Positions 19,580 to 28,192 of a stretch of DNA of 64,000 bases are shown here, in pieces; within the stretch, counting starts at the first letter, position 1; each line of letters starts with the position of its first letter. Source of the stretch: Rhizobium oryziradicis (GTDB lineage: Bacteria > Pseudomonadota > Alphaproteobacteria > Rhizobiales > Rhizobiaceae); contig NZ_MKIM01000027.1 in assembly GCF_001939045.1 (NCBI RefSeq), positions 558,001 to 622,000 on the forward strand, written 5' to 3'. The position numbers and the translations under genes were made by a program. Below the pieces are notes generated by a model. The model saw only the letters and a program-made list of their open reading frames with translations, was not told the origin of the DNA and searched no databases.

Positions 19580-20545
19580 CTATTGAAGATAATTGGTCAT
19601 GCCCTTGCGCTTGGCATCGTTGTAATAGCCGCGGGCATAGAGGCGCACTGCGTTGTCATTATTGTTCTCGGCCACCATCCATGCGCCGCGCAGATATTTG
19701 ATCGCGTATTTCAGGTTGGTTTCAGGATCAAACAGACCTTCGGGCTTGCCTTCATAACCAAGGCCACGCGCTGTGTTATAGCGAATTTGCATCAGGCCAT
19801 AATTGCCACTGTGGTAAGCAGATGGATTATAACGGCTTTCGCGGTGGATGACGCGATGAATGAGAGCCGATGGCATGCCGTAGAGTGCGGCATATTTATT
19901 GACAAGACCATTGATAACGGTCGGCCCGGCGCTTTGCGTTGCGGAGGCTGCCACCAGGGGCTGCGCGTTGGGCGCGCTTGTGTCAAACTGTGCGTCCAGC
20001 GTGGCAAAGGATACCAACACCGGCTTTGCTGCTGTTTGTGCGGGCATTGCTGGCGCAGTATAGCCCAGCGATGCTGGCCGTGGTGTTGGAATTGCCGATT
20101 GCAAGGCAATCACATCCGGCTGCAGTGCCTCGCTTTCCAGACCAATCGGCTGATTGTCGCTCACGCTGGCGGGGGCATTGGCGCTGGTGACGGACGCAAC
20201 CGTTGGGCCAAGCGAGCCCGAATTTGATTCATGCGGGTTGGCTGGAGGAATGGGGCCTTGCCCTGCCGCCAGATCAATCGCCGCAGAAGCGGCGTTGCCC
20301 TGCTTGGTTGTCGCCAATGCTGCAACAGCAGATTGGGACGGATTGGCTGGAGAAACCTGATTTCCTGTCGCAGATGCAGTTTGTGCGGTCGTATTTGCGG
20401 ATGCAGCAGCGGCAACCTGGTGGGTTGCGGGTTTGGGTGCCAAGTCTGCCTTGGCACTCTCATTTGCGCCTGTGCAACTCGAAAGGGCAGCAACGATTGC
20501 AGCAGTAAAACTGAGTGTAATCGCGCGGTCCGTTTTCGCTGTCAT
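19580..20545 (-). CDS. SLT-domain lytic transglycosylase lipoprotein
   Basis: A 321-residue protein with a lipoprotein signal (lipobox LSSC, Cys24), a long Ala/Pro/Gln-rich disordered middle (about 30-200), and a C-terminal SLT domain. The SLT domain shows the catalytic Glu in VIHRESRYNPSAYH, then NYGLMQIRYNTARGLGY and DPETNLKYAIKYLRGAW. It should act on peptidoglycan glycan strands from the envelope. The C-terminus ends shortly after the SLT core. It converges with the serine hydrolase gene, 33 bp apart. Confidence 0.9.
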   Translation of the reverse strand: MTAKTDRAITLSFTAAIVAALSSCTGANESAKADLAPKPATHQVAAAASANTTAQTASATGNQVSPANPSQSAVAALATTKQGNAASAAIDLAAGQGPIPPANPHESNSGSLGPTVASVTSANAPASVSDNQPIGLESEALQPDVIALQSAIPTPRPASLGYTAPAMPAQTAAKPVLVSFATLDAQFDTSAPNAQPLVAASATQSAGPTVINGLVNKYAALYGMPSALIHRVIHRESRYNPSAYHSGNYGLMQIRYNTARGLGYEGKPEGLFDPETNLKYAIKYLRGAWMVAENNNDNAVRLYARGYYNDAKRKGMTNYLQ

Positions 20546-20660
20546 ACGTCTGTCCGTCGGCTATTGAAACGAGCGAGGATTTTACACCTCTGACGAACTA
20601 TTAACATCTGATTCACAAATTTGACAGCCCCCCTGATGCCGAAGTTTTGATTAGCTGTGG

Positions 20661-21296
20661 TCAGGCGGCAATTTTTCTAAATCCTGCGCTGACGGAGCGG
20701 GCTGAAATCAACATGGTTTTGCCGTTCTGCGGGGCCAATTTGCGCACTGAGCGTTTGCGGATGATACGGTCTATCACATTCGCAAAGATGGCCTGATAAA
20801 GGCAGGTGACAGTGGCAATTGCGGCAAAAATACCCGCCAAATTCAGGAAATCGCGGCCCTGAGGCGAAAACACGGCCCCCAACTGGGTGGTCATCGCCAG
20901 CAAAAAAAGCACCGTGCGCCCATCCAATGCACAAGTTGCCACGCCCTGCGACACAATGACCGCAAAGGATTTGTTTGCTATATTGTCATTATCTGCAACC
21001 GGACCAATATGCAGGGGTGCTTTCCACAGCCGCAGCGCTAGCAGCATAAGTGCTGCCATGCCCAACCATTGCAGCTGTTGCATCGCCACCGCTCCGGCAT
21101 CGACCAGGGTTTGCGCAGCCGCAAACACCGCAGTGGTTGCGATGCCATAGCCTGCCATGCAGCCAAGCACAGAAAAGCCCGCAAGTTTTGCTCCGCCTGC
21201 GCGCCGACAATCAACAATGCGCTTCGCCGCCCGTCCGGGCACAGCCAGAAAGGCGGCGGATGTGGCCGCACAGAGCAGCCAGTCCTGAAGTTGCAT
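20661..21296 (-). CDS. LysE/RhtB-like membrane protein
   Basis: A 211-residue polytopic membrane protein with about five or six hydrophobic segments. The N-terminus contains FLAVPG followed by a Gly/Ala-rich helix (GFSVLGCMAGYGIATTAVFA), the layout of LysE-type exporters. The usual PGPNN motif is degenerate here (PGRAA), so family membership is moderate. AGGAG lies before ATG 21296. If active, it would export an amino acid or related metabolite. There is no operon partner. Confidence 0.65.
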   Translation of the reverse strand: MQLQDWLLCAATSAAFLAVPGRAAKRIVDCRRAGGAKLAGFSVLGCMAGYGIATTAVFAAAQTLVDAGAVAMQQLQWLGMAALMLLALRLWKAPLHIGPVADNDNIANKSFAVIVSQGVATCALDGRTVLFLLAMTTQLGAVFSPQGRDFLNLAGIFAAIATVTCLYQAIFANVIDRIIRKRSVRKLAPQNGKTMLISARSVSAGFRKIAA

Positions 21297-21351
21297 AGAC
21301 TTCTCCTCTCCCTATTCCCATGACAAGAGAAGTCACCACATGGCTATGCGA

Positions 21352-22566
21352 TCAAGCGGCCGGGCGAAATTTCTGTCCAAGATGATCCATAACATCTTTA
21401 AACCACGGCGTATTCAAATCAAATGCCTTGCCGCCCTTTATCCGCGGAAATTCGATGGCACGCAGCTTGCCGCCCTGATCTTCATCATGGCCGGTCACGC
21501 CTGAGACACCATTCAGGCCGCTTTCAACGGCCAGATCTACCATGCTTTGAATAAGACGCAGATCCTCGTAATTGGCAGGGGCGGAGCGGGCGTAATAACC
21601 GGATTTTTGCACCATCGAGCGTTCCGCTTGCAAAAGCTTGGCAAAATGCTGCTGAAACCAACCGCCAACATTGATCTTGTCCAGCTGCACATGGCCAAAG
21701 GCATCGCGCTTGATTTCTTCGCCCGCCGCTTCACGGTCGGCAATAATCTCATCCATGCAGGCACCTTCCGACACGAACAGGGTCACAAAGCCGGTCTTGT
21801 CCATCATTTCTTTCAGACGTTCGGCTTCGCTCTCCATATCGAAATGGGTTTCGGGCAGATACAGTCCGTCAATATTCTTCAGCGCTTCATTCATCATGAA
21901 ACCCTCGACATATTCATTGTGCTTGACGCGCTGAATATAGGCGCGGGCGGTTGCGGCTGTCAGCCAGCCACAATGGCGGCCCATGACTTCATGAATAACC
22001 AATGTGCGCGGGGCCGCACTCTGTTCATTGGAGACATTGTCAAAAAAGCGCGCGCCAACCTCGGCGGCAGTCCATGCGCCCAGCGATTGCTTGATGGGCA
22101 CCACATCATTATCCACCGTCTTGGGCAGGCCAACCACTGTGAGGTCATAGCCATTGGCACCAAGATAGGCCGCCAGGTCTGCGGCCGTTGTGTTGGTGTC
22201 GTCACCGCCAATGGTGTGCAAAATAGTGATGCCGTCGGCCGCCAAGCGCTCGGCTGCCACCTGAAGCGGATTTTGACCCTCTTTGATCAGGCCGCGCTTG
22301 ACGCAATCGGCAACATTGGTGAGCTTGACGCGGCTGTTGCCAATCGGTGATCCACCATAGCGGTGCAGAACATGGGCCTGCTCGCGCATATGCTGGTTGA
22401 TCTCGATTTTGTAATCCATCAACAGACCGCGATAGCCGGATTTATAGGCAATGATGTCGGCGTCAGGGGCAATATCGGTATAACGTTCGATCAGCCCGCC
22501 AACGGCGGACGAAAGGCAGGGTGCGAGACCGCCTGCGGTGAGCAGCGCAACTTTGGTTTTGGCCAT
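21352..22566 (-). CDS. pfp: Pyrophosphate-type 6-phosphofructokinase
   Basis: A 404-residue phosphofructokinase beginning MAKTKVALLTAGGLAPC. The phosphoryl-donor motif reads TIGGDDTNTTA (120-128): the Asp after GGD marks PPi-dependent enzymes, where ATP enzymes have Gly. PKTVDNDVVP (148-157) carries the catalytic TxD region. PPi-PFK works reversibly between fructose-6-phosphate and fructose-1,6-bisphosphate. ATG 22566 is chosen for its AAGGAGG ribosome binding site; the 44-residue upstream extension is not family-like. It is cytosolic and has its own promoter region. Confidence 0.9.
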   Translation of the reverse strand: MAKTKVALLTAGGLAPCLSSAVGGLIERYTDIAPDADIIAYKSGYRGLLMDYKIEINQHMREQAHVLHRYGGSPIGNSRVKLTNVADCVKRGLIKEGQNPLQVAAERLAADGITILHTIGGDDTNTTAADLAAYLGANGYDLTVVGLPKTVDNDVVPIKQSLGAWTAAEVGARFFDNVSNEQSAAPRTLVIHEVMGRHCGWLTAATARAYIQRVKHNEYVEGFMMNEALKNIDGLYLPETHFDMESEAERLKEMMDKTGFVTLFVSEGACMDEIIADREAAGEEIKRDAFGHVQLDKINVGGWFQQHFAKLLQAERSMVQKSGYYARSAPANYEDLRLIQSMVDLAVESGLNGVSGVTGHDEDQGGKLRAIEFPRIKGGKAFDLNTPWFKDVMDHLGQKFRPAA

Positions 22567-22906
22567 GTATCCTCCTTCTGGCGACGCGTGACGCCGCATA
22601 TCCTGTGACTGATTGCCCCATGGATGCGATAGCAAGCCCGGCCTGTAAAGAAAAAAATCCTGTAAAATCCGCAGTTTCGCGGAAATGTCACAAAGCAATC
22701 GGTTTCAATCGTTTCAAATATCCTCTCCCCTGTGTTGGCGATTGTGGATAAGTTGGGTCGAGGTTGTTTTGTGAAATAATGATGTGATTCGCCTTTGTTG
22801 TTCATGTCGTGTTCAGGCAGCGTTGCGGGATTGTGAACAAAGTTTAACCAAAATCATGAGCGCGCCTGTCTTGCTTTTCCAGCGGTAATTTGGTCAAGCT
22901 GCCAAC
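22567..22906. other. Divergent regulatory region between pfp and the J-domain protein gene
   Basis: No gene seen in 340 bp. It should contain both promoters. A 7-bp inverted repeat CTTTGTT (22793-22799) / AACAAAG (22836-22842) and a TTTAACC (a CtrA-like half site) just right of it are visible, but neither is proven. Confidence 0.4.
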
Positions 22907-23644
22907 ATGATGTTTGATTTTAGCTGCCTGCAATTATCGTCTTTATGGGAACGGCTGGTGAGCGCGGTGAGCGACGCAGCCGGCAATGCCCTGTCGTCGC
23001 TTGTCGATGCGATCCGCACAATGTTTGAGGGCGATCCGGAAACGCGCAGGCGCGTGTCTTTTTCTGTGGCGATCATTGCGCTGTCGGCCAAGATGGCAAA
23101 GGCTGATGGTATTGTCTCGCAGGCCGAGGTCAATGCCTTTCGCAGCATTTTCGAATTCCCGCCCGAAGAAGCGCGCAATGTGGCGAGGCTCTATAATCTC
23201 GCCAAGCAGGATATTGCCGGTTACGAAGCCTATGCCGAAAAGCTCGCCAATCTGTGCGGCTCGCGCACCAAGGGCTGCCCTATGCTGGAGGAGATTGTTG
23301 ACGCACTCTTTCACATTGCCACGGCGGATGGGCTGGTTCACGAAAAGGAAATGGCATTCCTGAGCCGGATTGCCGAGATTTTCGAAATTGGTGAAGACCG
23401 GTTTGAGGCCATTGCTGCGCGCCATCTGGCATTGGATCACGATCCCTATGGCATTCTGGGCGTATCGCGCAGCGATGATTTCAGCACGATCCGCAAGCGT
23501 TATCGCACGTTGGCGTCCGAACATCACCCGGATATGCTTTATGCGCGGGGCTTGCCCGTGGAAATGCACGCGGCAGCGCATCAGCGCATGGCCGCCTTCA
23601 ACGCCGCCTATGCTGCGATTGAAAAGGAACGTCGGGCTGCATGA
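22907..23644 (+). CDS. DjlA-like TerB/J-domain protein
   Basis: A 245-residue protein. The middle (about 45-165) is a TerB-like helical domain (IIALSAKMAKADGIVSQAEV, and LFHIATADGLVHEKEMAFL with its acidic metal-site look). The C-terminus is a J domain: DPYGILGVSRSDDFSTIRKR, then SEHHPDM with the HPD tripeptide needed to stimulate DnaK. Unlike E. coli DjlA there is no clear N-terminal membrane anchor. Its stop overlaps the amidase start by 4 bp (ATGA), so chaperone-type protein and amidase are co-translated. Confidence 0.88.
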   Translation: MMFDFSCLQLSSLWERLVSAVSDAAGNALSSLVDAIRTMFEGDPETRRRVSFSVAIIALSAKMAKADGIVSQAEVNAFRSIFEFPPEEARNVARLYNLAKQDIAGYEAYAEKLANLCGSRTKGCPMLEEIVDALFHIATADGLVHEKEMAFLSRIAEIFEIGEDRFEAIAARHLALDHDPYGILGVSRSDDFSTIRKRYRTLASEHHPDMLYARGLPVEMHAAAHQRMAAFNAAYAAIEKERRAA

Positions 23645-24399
23645 CTGATTTTAAGGCTGATTATTCTGGCGCGGAGGTCATCGCATCTCCAAACCATGGT
23701 GAGCGCGTGGACATCGCAGCCCCCGATACGATTATTTTGCATTACACCGGCATGCCGAGCGAAGATGCCGCCATTTCGTGGCTCTGCAATCCCGAAAGTC
23801 AGGTGTCTAGCCACTATCTGGTGCGCGAAAACGGGGACGTTGTGCAAATGGTGAGCGAGAGTCGGCGTGCATGGCACGCTGGCAAAAGCTTCTGGGCTGG
23901 TGCCACTGACATCAATTCGCGCTCGATCGGCATTGAAATTGCCAATGCTGGCCATCCATCCTTGCCGGATTATCCGCAAGAGCAGATCGAATCCGTTGCA
24001 CAATTGTGTCTGGATTGTGCAAAACGCTGGTCTATCACGCCTGAGCGGGTGCTGGCGCACTCCGATATTGCCCCTGTTCGCAAGGTTGATCCAGGTGAAC
24101 ATTTCCCTTGGGATCGGCTGCATCAGATGGGGGTTGGACACTGGGTTGAACCAGCGCCCATGGGCGGCGGGAGGTTTTTCAGCCAAGGGGATCGCGGCCA
24201 GCCCATAGAAGCTTTGCAATCCATGCTATCTTTCTATGGCTATAACATTGAAATAAATGGCGAATTTAATGCTGAAACCGTCGGCGTCGTCAAGAGTTTT
24301 CAGCTGCATTTTCGGCAAGCAAGAGTTGATGGAGTCGCTGATTCCTCGACCATAGATACATTGCATCGCTTGCTGGTATCGCTGCCGCGTTTTGCCTGA
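23641..24399 (+). CDS. N-acetylmuramoyl-L-alanine amidase (AmpD-like) with peptidoglycan-binding domain
   Basis: A 252-residue Amidase_2 protein. Zn ligands are His34 in TIILHYTGM and the C-terminal pair in LAHSDIAPVRKVDPGEHFPW. The C-terminal 60 residues form a PG_binding_1 domain (PIEALQSMLSFYGYNIEING). There is no N-terminal signal peptide, as in cytosolic AmpD, which recycles anhydro-muropeptides, though the binding domain is also found in exported relatives. It starts inside the end of the J-domain gene (ATGA). Confidence 0.92.
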   Translation: MTDFKADYSGAEVIASPNHGERVDIAAPDTIILHYTGMPSEDAAISWLCNPESQVSSHYLVRENGDVVQMVSESRRAWHAGKSFWAGATDINSRSIGIEIANAGHPSLPDYPQEQIESVAQLCLDCAKRWSITPERVLAHSDIAPVRKVDPGEHFPWDRLHQMGVGHWVEPAPMGGGRFFSQGDRGQPIEALQSMLSFYGYNIEINGEFNAETVGVVKSFQLHFRQARVDGVADSSTIDTLHRLLVSLPRFA

Positions 24400-24412
24400 T
24401 TGCTGCAAGATT

Positions 24413-24437
24413 GGCCGCCCGGACGCGGCCCTCTTTG
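24413..24437 (+). terminator. Weak hairpin after the amidase gene
   Basis: GGCCGC (24413-24418) pairs with GCGGCC (24425-24430) around CCGGAC, followed by CTCTTTG. It lies 14 nt after the stop; the short T-run makes it only a possible terminator. Confidence 0.4.
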
Positions 24438-24660
24438 CTAGCCAAAAATCATAAAATTTTGCTCGGCCATAGGATTTCCTTATTGCGGCTGTTTAACAAA
24501 CTCGCTGAACGGCGGGTTTGACTTCACAAGATGATGTCTTCCGCAATTATCAACGATGAGGGTGATGTAAATCGTCGCTTTTGCAAAAGCGGTGACATGG
24601 AGAAGCTTTGACTATGCTTGTCTTTATTTCGAACCCTTTGACTGGAGACTGAACCTTTTC

Positions 24661-25218
24661 ATGAAAACGCATCTTTTTGCTGCTGCGGCATGCCTCGCTA
24701 TGACTTTGCCTGCTGGCTCCTATGCCCACGCCAATGAAACCGCGAAAATTCCGTCCTTGATGGACATGTTGCGCGGAGATAAAGAGCAACCAAGCGAGAA
24801 GGAAATTGACAGCAATTCGGGTGTTGAGCGCGCCAGCGGCAAGCTGCCCTATCACGCGCTGATTTCATCCTATTCCAAGCAATACGGCGTTTCCCCGCAG
24901 TTGGCGCAGGCTGTGATCAAGATCGAGAGCAATTTTAACGCCAAGGCGCGGGGTGCGCATGGCGAAGTCGGCCTGATGCAAATCAAGCCGGCCACCGCCC
25001 GCGCCATGGGTTATAGTGGCAACACGGCAGGCCTTTATGATCCGGCAACAAATCTGAAATACGGCATCAAATATCTGGCCATGGCCAATCAGCTTGGCGG
25101 TGGTGATATGTGCGGCGCGATCTTGCGCTACAACGCCGGCCATGGTGCGACCCGCATGAACGCAACCTCCAAACGCTATTGCGGCCAGGTGCTGGCGATG
25201 ATCGGCGAGAAGGTTTGA
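24661..25218 (+). CDS. Small periplasmic SLT-domain lytic transglycosylase
   Basis: A 185-residue protein with a signal peptide (MKTHLFAAAACLAMTLPAGS, cleavage near YAHA) and a compact SLT domain. The catalytic Glu is in AVIKIESNFNAKARG, with GEVGLMQIKPATARAMGYSG and the AILRYNAGHG block following. The protein is little more than the catalytic core, like VirB1-type or PleA-type specialised transglycosylases. An upstream in-frame start at 24592 lacks leader character, so ATG 24661 is used. No secretion-system genes are adjacent. Confidence 0.9.
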   Translation: MKTHLFAAAACLAMTLPAGSYAHANETAKIPSLMDMLRGDKEQPSEKEIDSNSGVERASGKLPYHALISSYSKQYGVSPQLAQAVIKIESNFNAKARGAHGEVGLMQIKPATARAMGYSGNTAGLYDPATNLKYGIKYLAMANQLGGGDMCGAILRYNAGHGATRMNATSKRYCGQVLAMIGEKV

Positions 25219-25239
25219 TGTGACTTTGACCGATGCGAG

Positions 25240-25277
25240 GAGAGCGGAAAACCAAATTGGTCAACCGCTCTCTCTTG
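25240..25277 (+). terminator. Terminator after the small SLT gene
   Basis: GAGAGCGG (25240-25247) pairs with CCGCTCTC (25265-25272); the loop contains a smaller ACCAA/TTGGT stem. TTGTTG follows. It lies 22 nt after the stop and could serve the convergent DJ-1 gene as well. Confidence 0.55.
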
Positions 25278-25328
25278 TTGTGGACGTGCGAAGCGCAGTC
25301 CCGTGTTCACATCCATTGAAGGGGGCGT

Positions 25329-25898
25329 TCAATGGTGCTCGGCCGCAAGCATGGTGGTGAACTGGGATATGAGTTCGGGGGCAATGCCGACGCTTTCAAA
25401 AATCGCAGCGGTGAAGCTGACGGGTGCCGTTCCGGGCGCGGTGATAATCCCGTCTGCGGAAACCGCCGACGGGCGATCCTGATAGAAGGAAGCTCCGGCG
25501 TAATTGCCCGCATTCTCAATCAGAAAATCGCGGCTATTGGATGTGTGCGGGAGCGTGTCGAGCAGGCCCGCTCTTGCCAAGGCAAGCGTTCCGCCGCAAA
25601 TGCCGCCAATTGACGCGCCATCTGTCCGGCAGTCGTTGAGGAAATCCGCAATCTCGGGCGCTTGGCTGTCTGCCCATATCGCTCCGCCAACAACAACGAC
25701 GCTATTGGGTTGCCATTGACGGCATTGATTTAGGTCCTGGTCGACGTTGGTAACAAGTCCTCCCTGCGAGCGGAGGCTTCCGGTTTGCGGCGTGAAAAAT
25801 TGCACGTCAATGCCATAGAAAGGACCACCAGTTCCCGCGATCAAGGCATATTCCCAGTCCGCGAAGCCTTGCGTTAAAATCAGTGCAGCTTTCGGCAT
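25329..25898 (-). CDS. DJ-1/PfpI-family protein
   Basis: A 189-residue single-domain protein of the DJ-1/PfpI glutamine-amidotransferase-like superfamily. It starts MPKAALILTQGFADWEYALI, has a Glu in the first-loop position, and the nucleophile elbow GGICGGTLALARAGLLD with Cys near residue 99. GGAG lies 8-11 nt before ATG 25898. Members are peptidases, glyoxalases or regulators; this one is a stand-alone domain of unknown substrate. It is divergent from the FAD oxidoreductase gene. Confidence 0.88.
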   Translation of the reverse strand: MPKAALILTQGFADWEYALIAGTGGPFYGIDVQFFTPQTGSLRSQGGLVTNVDQDLNQCRQWQPNSVVVVGGAIWADSQAPEIADFLNDCRTDGASIGGICGGTLALARAGLLDTLPHTSNSRDFLIENAGNYAGASFYQDRPSAVSADGIITAPGTAPVSFTAAIFESVGIAPELISQFTTMLAAEHH

Positions 25899-26038
25899 TT
25901 CTATACTCCGTTTTCAATATGGAAAAGCGAGGATGGTGACCTATTGTTGGGGAAGAGTATGGCCTGCGTCAATCTCTCCGATGTGAAATCAAATCCGCCG
26001 TGCTAATCCTTGCGCCATTGAATCGTTTGGGTGTTGAT

Positions 26039-27232
26039 ATGGCAGATCAGGTTTTCAAATACATCATTATCGGGCGCGGCATGATGGGGGCGGCAGCTGC
26101 GCGCCATCTTGGGGCGAACGCCGATGGCGTTGCCCTGATCGGGCCAGATGAACCTGCCGACAAGGCCAATCATGAAGGCGTTTTTGCCAGCCATTATGAT
26201 GAGGCCCGTATCACCCGCACCATTGATGGCAATCCCGTCTGGGCCAAGCTGGCCAATCGGTCGATTGCACGCTATCATGCCATGCAGCAGGAAAGCGGCA
26301 TCACCTTCTATCATGAGGTGGGATGCCTGATTGTTGCGCCAAAGCCCGGCGGGCAATCCACCTATATTGCCAATGTGCAAGAGGCTGTATCGCAGCTCGG
26401 TGTGGTGACGGAGTCCTTGGATGGTGGGGCTCTGGCGGGCGAATTTCCTTATTTTCAGTTTGAAGTCGGATGTGTTGGCGTTCATGAGCGCCACAACGCG
26501 GGCTATGTGAACCCGCGGGCAATGGTGGCGGCGCAAACCATCTTGGCTGAAAAGGCCGGTGTCACGCTGATCAATGCCATTGCCGCCGCCGTGCGCGATG
26601 AGGGCACGTATGTTTCTGTAACGACTGCAGACGGGCAGGTGGTAAAGGGGGAGAAAGTGCTGGTGGCTGCCGGTGGCTTTTCCATTGCGCCCGACCTCTT
26701 GCCTCAAAGGCTTGACCTTTCCATCAACGCCCGCACGGTCGCATTTTTCGAAATCCCGGATGAGGAATTGTCGACTTATGCCGGCATGCCATCGCTGATT
26801 TATGAGCCGAATGGCCCGCAAGATCACATATATTTGCTGCCGCCGGTGCGCTATCCCGATGGCAAGACCTATTTGAAAATCGGTGGCGACCCTGATGATC
26901 TCAAGCTTCTGACCGAGCCAGCCATTCGGGAGTGGTTCAAGAGTGGCGGCCGTGAAAGTACGCGCAATCACCTCAAGCGAATTATTGATGGCCTGGTGCC
27001 AACACTTGCCCATGCGCCGGTTTCGATGGCGGCTTGCGTCACATCGTTCACGCCCGGTGGTTACCCGGCGATTGGCATGAGCCGCAGCCAGCGCATTGGC
27101 GTGCTCAGTGGCGGTTGCGGGGCTGCGGCCAAAAGCTCGGATGAAATTGGCCGCCTGGGGGCTGTGCTGCTGCGCAATGGCACGCTTGAGGGCGAAGATT
27201 ATCCGGCAGTTTTTTCGCCCAGTTTCTCCTGA
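26039..27232 (+). CDS. FAD-dependent oxidoreductase, DAO/sarcosine oxidase-like
   Basis: A 397-residue FAD enzyme of the D-amino-acid oxidase (DAO) superfamily. The dinucleotide-binding fold is at the N-terminus (YIIIGRGMMGAAAARHLG) followed by the Asp/Glu region. Later blocks include HNAGYVNPRAMVAAQ, the VLVAAGGFS strand and a C-terminal GVLSGGCGAAAKSSDEIGRL FAD loop. Relatives oxidise secondary or tertiary amines (sarcosine, N-methyltryptophan). The upstream GTG 26000 start lacks family similarity, so ATG 26039 is preferred. Substrate is unknown. Confidence 0.88.
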   Translation: MADQVFKYIIIGRGMMGAAAARHLGANADGVALIGPDEPADKANHEGVFASHYDEARITRTIDGNPVWAKLANRSIARYHAMQQESGITFYHEVGCLIVAPKPGGQSTYIANVQEAVSQLGVVTESLDGGALAGEFPYFQFEVGCVGVHERHNAGYVNPRAMVAAQTILAEKAGVTLINAIAAAVRDEGTYVSVTTADGQVVKGEKVLVAAGGFSIAPDLLPQRLDLSINARTVAFFEIPDEELSTYAGMPSLIYEPNGPQDHIYLLPPVRYPDGKTYLKIGGDPDDLKLLTEPAIREWFKSGGRESTRNHLKRIIDGLVPTLAHAPVSMAACVTSFTPGGYPAIGMSRSQRIGVLSGGCGAAAKSSDEIGRLGAVLLRNGTLEGEDYPAVFSPSFS

Positions 27233-27279
27233 GGTGATTATAGGGGTGGTGTTTCGCATCCGTCTCGTTTAAGCACCCC

Positions 27280-27690
27280 ACACCAGTCGGCCGGGCAGCC
27301 GCGCTTTACCAATGTCGAAAGACGGTAGGGTGAGGAAAGTCCGGGCTCCACGGAAACACGGTGCCGGATAACGTCCGGCGAGGGCGACCTCAGGGAAAGT
27401 GCCACAGAAAGCAGACCGCCTCGCTTGTCGAGGTCAGGGTGAAAGGGTGGGGTAAGAGCCCACCGCGTCGCTGGTGACAGGGACGGCATGGTAAACCCCA
27501 CCGGGAGCAAGACCGAATAGGGATGACGCGGGGGCGGCGCAAGCCGCACTACAGCCGGTTTTCGGGCCAGTCATCCGGGTGGGTTGCGAGAGGCGGCGCG
27601 CAAGCGTCGTCCCAGATGAATGGCTGCCACGTTCCGGGAAACCGGGGCCATACAGAACCCGGCTTACAGGCCGACTGGTGTTTGTTTTTT
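27280..27690 (+). ncRNA. rnpB: RNase P RNA, bacterial type A
   Basis: All universal RNase P blocks are visible in order: GAGGAAAGTCCGGGCTCC near 27331, the CAGGGAAAGTGCCACAGAAA block, CAGGGTGAAAGGGTGGGGTA with TAAACCCCACCGGGAGCAAG, and near the end ACAGAACCCGGCTTACAGG. The ends pair as helix P1: ACACCAGTCGGCC at 27280-27292 with GGCCGACTGGTGT at 27669-27681, followed by TTGTTTTTT as the terminator. The length of about 400 nt is normal. It processes tRNA 5' ends together with RnpA. No reading frame across it is real. Confidence 0.97.
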
Positions 27691-27907
27691 CAAGGATTTT
27701 TGCGAAAGCATTGTTCGCCCACTCTGGGGCGCAAGGGCGCGCTTTTGCTCCTTCTGTTTGCTGCATGATTTTCACCTTAAATTGTTAGGATTCAAGGAAT
27801 TATGCAAGAGCGCTTCGTGAAGATGCAATTTCACAAAATTAGAAAAATATAATTTATATCAATGGTTTGCTCAGCCCGCCATGGCTTTGGCGTGTCTTGA
27901 GCTGCCA
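27691..27907. other. Non-coding spacer between rnpB and the mraZ promoter
   Basis: No gene seen. The left part is GC-rich and follows the rnpB terminator; the right part (about 27760-27870) is AT-rich with nothing recognisable. Confidence 0.4.
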
Positions 27908-27936
27908 TTGACGTAATAACTATTCATTAATCTTAA
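27908..27936 (+). promoter_or_regulatory. mraZ: Candidate mraZ promoter
   Basis: TTGACG at 27908-27913 matches the -35 consensus in 5 of 6 positions; TCTTAA 17 nt downstream is a poor -10, and TTATAA at about 27940 is an alternative. The position 45-75 nt before the MraZ boxes fits operator placement just after the transcription start. Confidence 0.4.
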
Positions 27937-27981
27937 CGGGTTATAAATTTCCGATGCCGTGGTCCGTGTTGGCGGGCCCAT

Positions 27982-28016
27982 TCCCATTGACGCCCATATG
28001 GTCCCATGTTATCCCA
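27982..28016 (-). promoter_or_regulatory. MraZ operator: four TGGGN boxes at 10-nt period
   Basis: The plus strand has TCCCA, GCCCA, TCCCA and TCCCA starting at 27982, 27992, 28002 and 28012, exactly 10 nt apart; read on the minus strand they are TGGGA-N5-TGGGA-N5-TGGGC-N5-TGGGA. MraZ of E. coli binds TGGGN direct repeats with 5-nt spacers in the mraZ leader and represses the dcw operon. The array is about 180 nt before the mraZ start. Here the repeats are inverted relative to transcription. Confidence 0.8.
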
Positions 28017-28192
28017 TAAGTGCACTGCCGAGGGGCGATCAGATGCCCCGACATGTGAAGCAAAGATGCGGACCTTCAGGGGTTTGCTCGACTGTTTTTG
28101 CAATTCGGCAATGAGCATTTCTGCGCACGTGCATTCATGGAGTTGCGGGTGTTTGATCCGCATGAAAGGACAGGAGGCGGCGGTAAAGCGTT

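Noticed and set aside
26003..27259. 418-residue minus-strand open frame
   Set aside because: Antisense of the FAD oxidoreductase, with no family motifs.
27238..27768. Several open frames on both strands
   Set aside because: They lie within the RNase P RNA gene and result from its stable GC-rich sequence.
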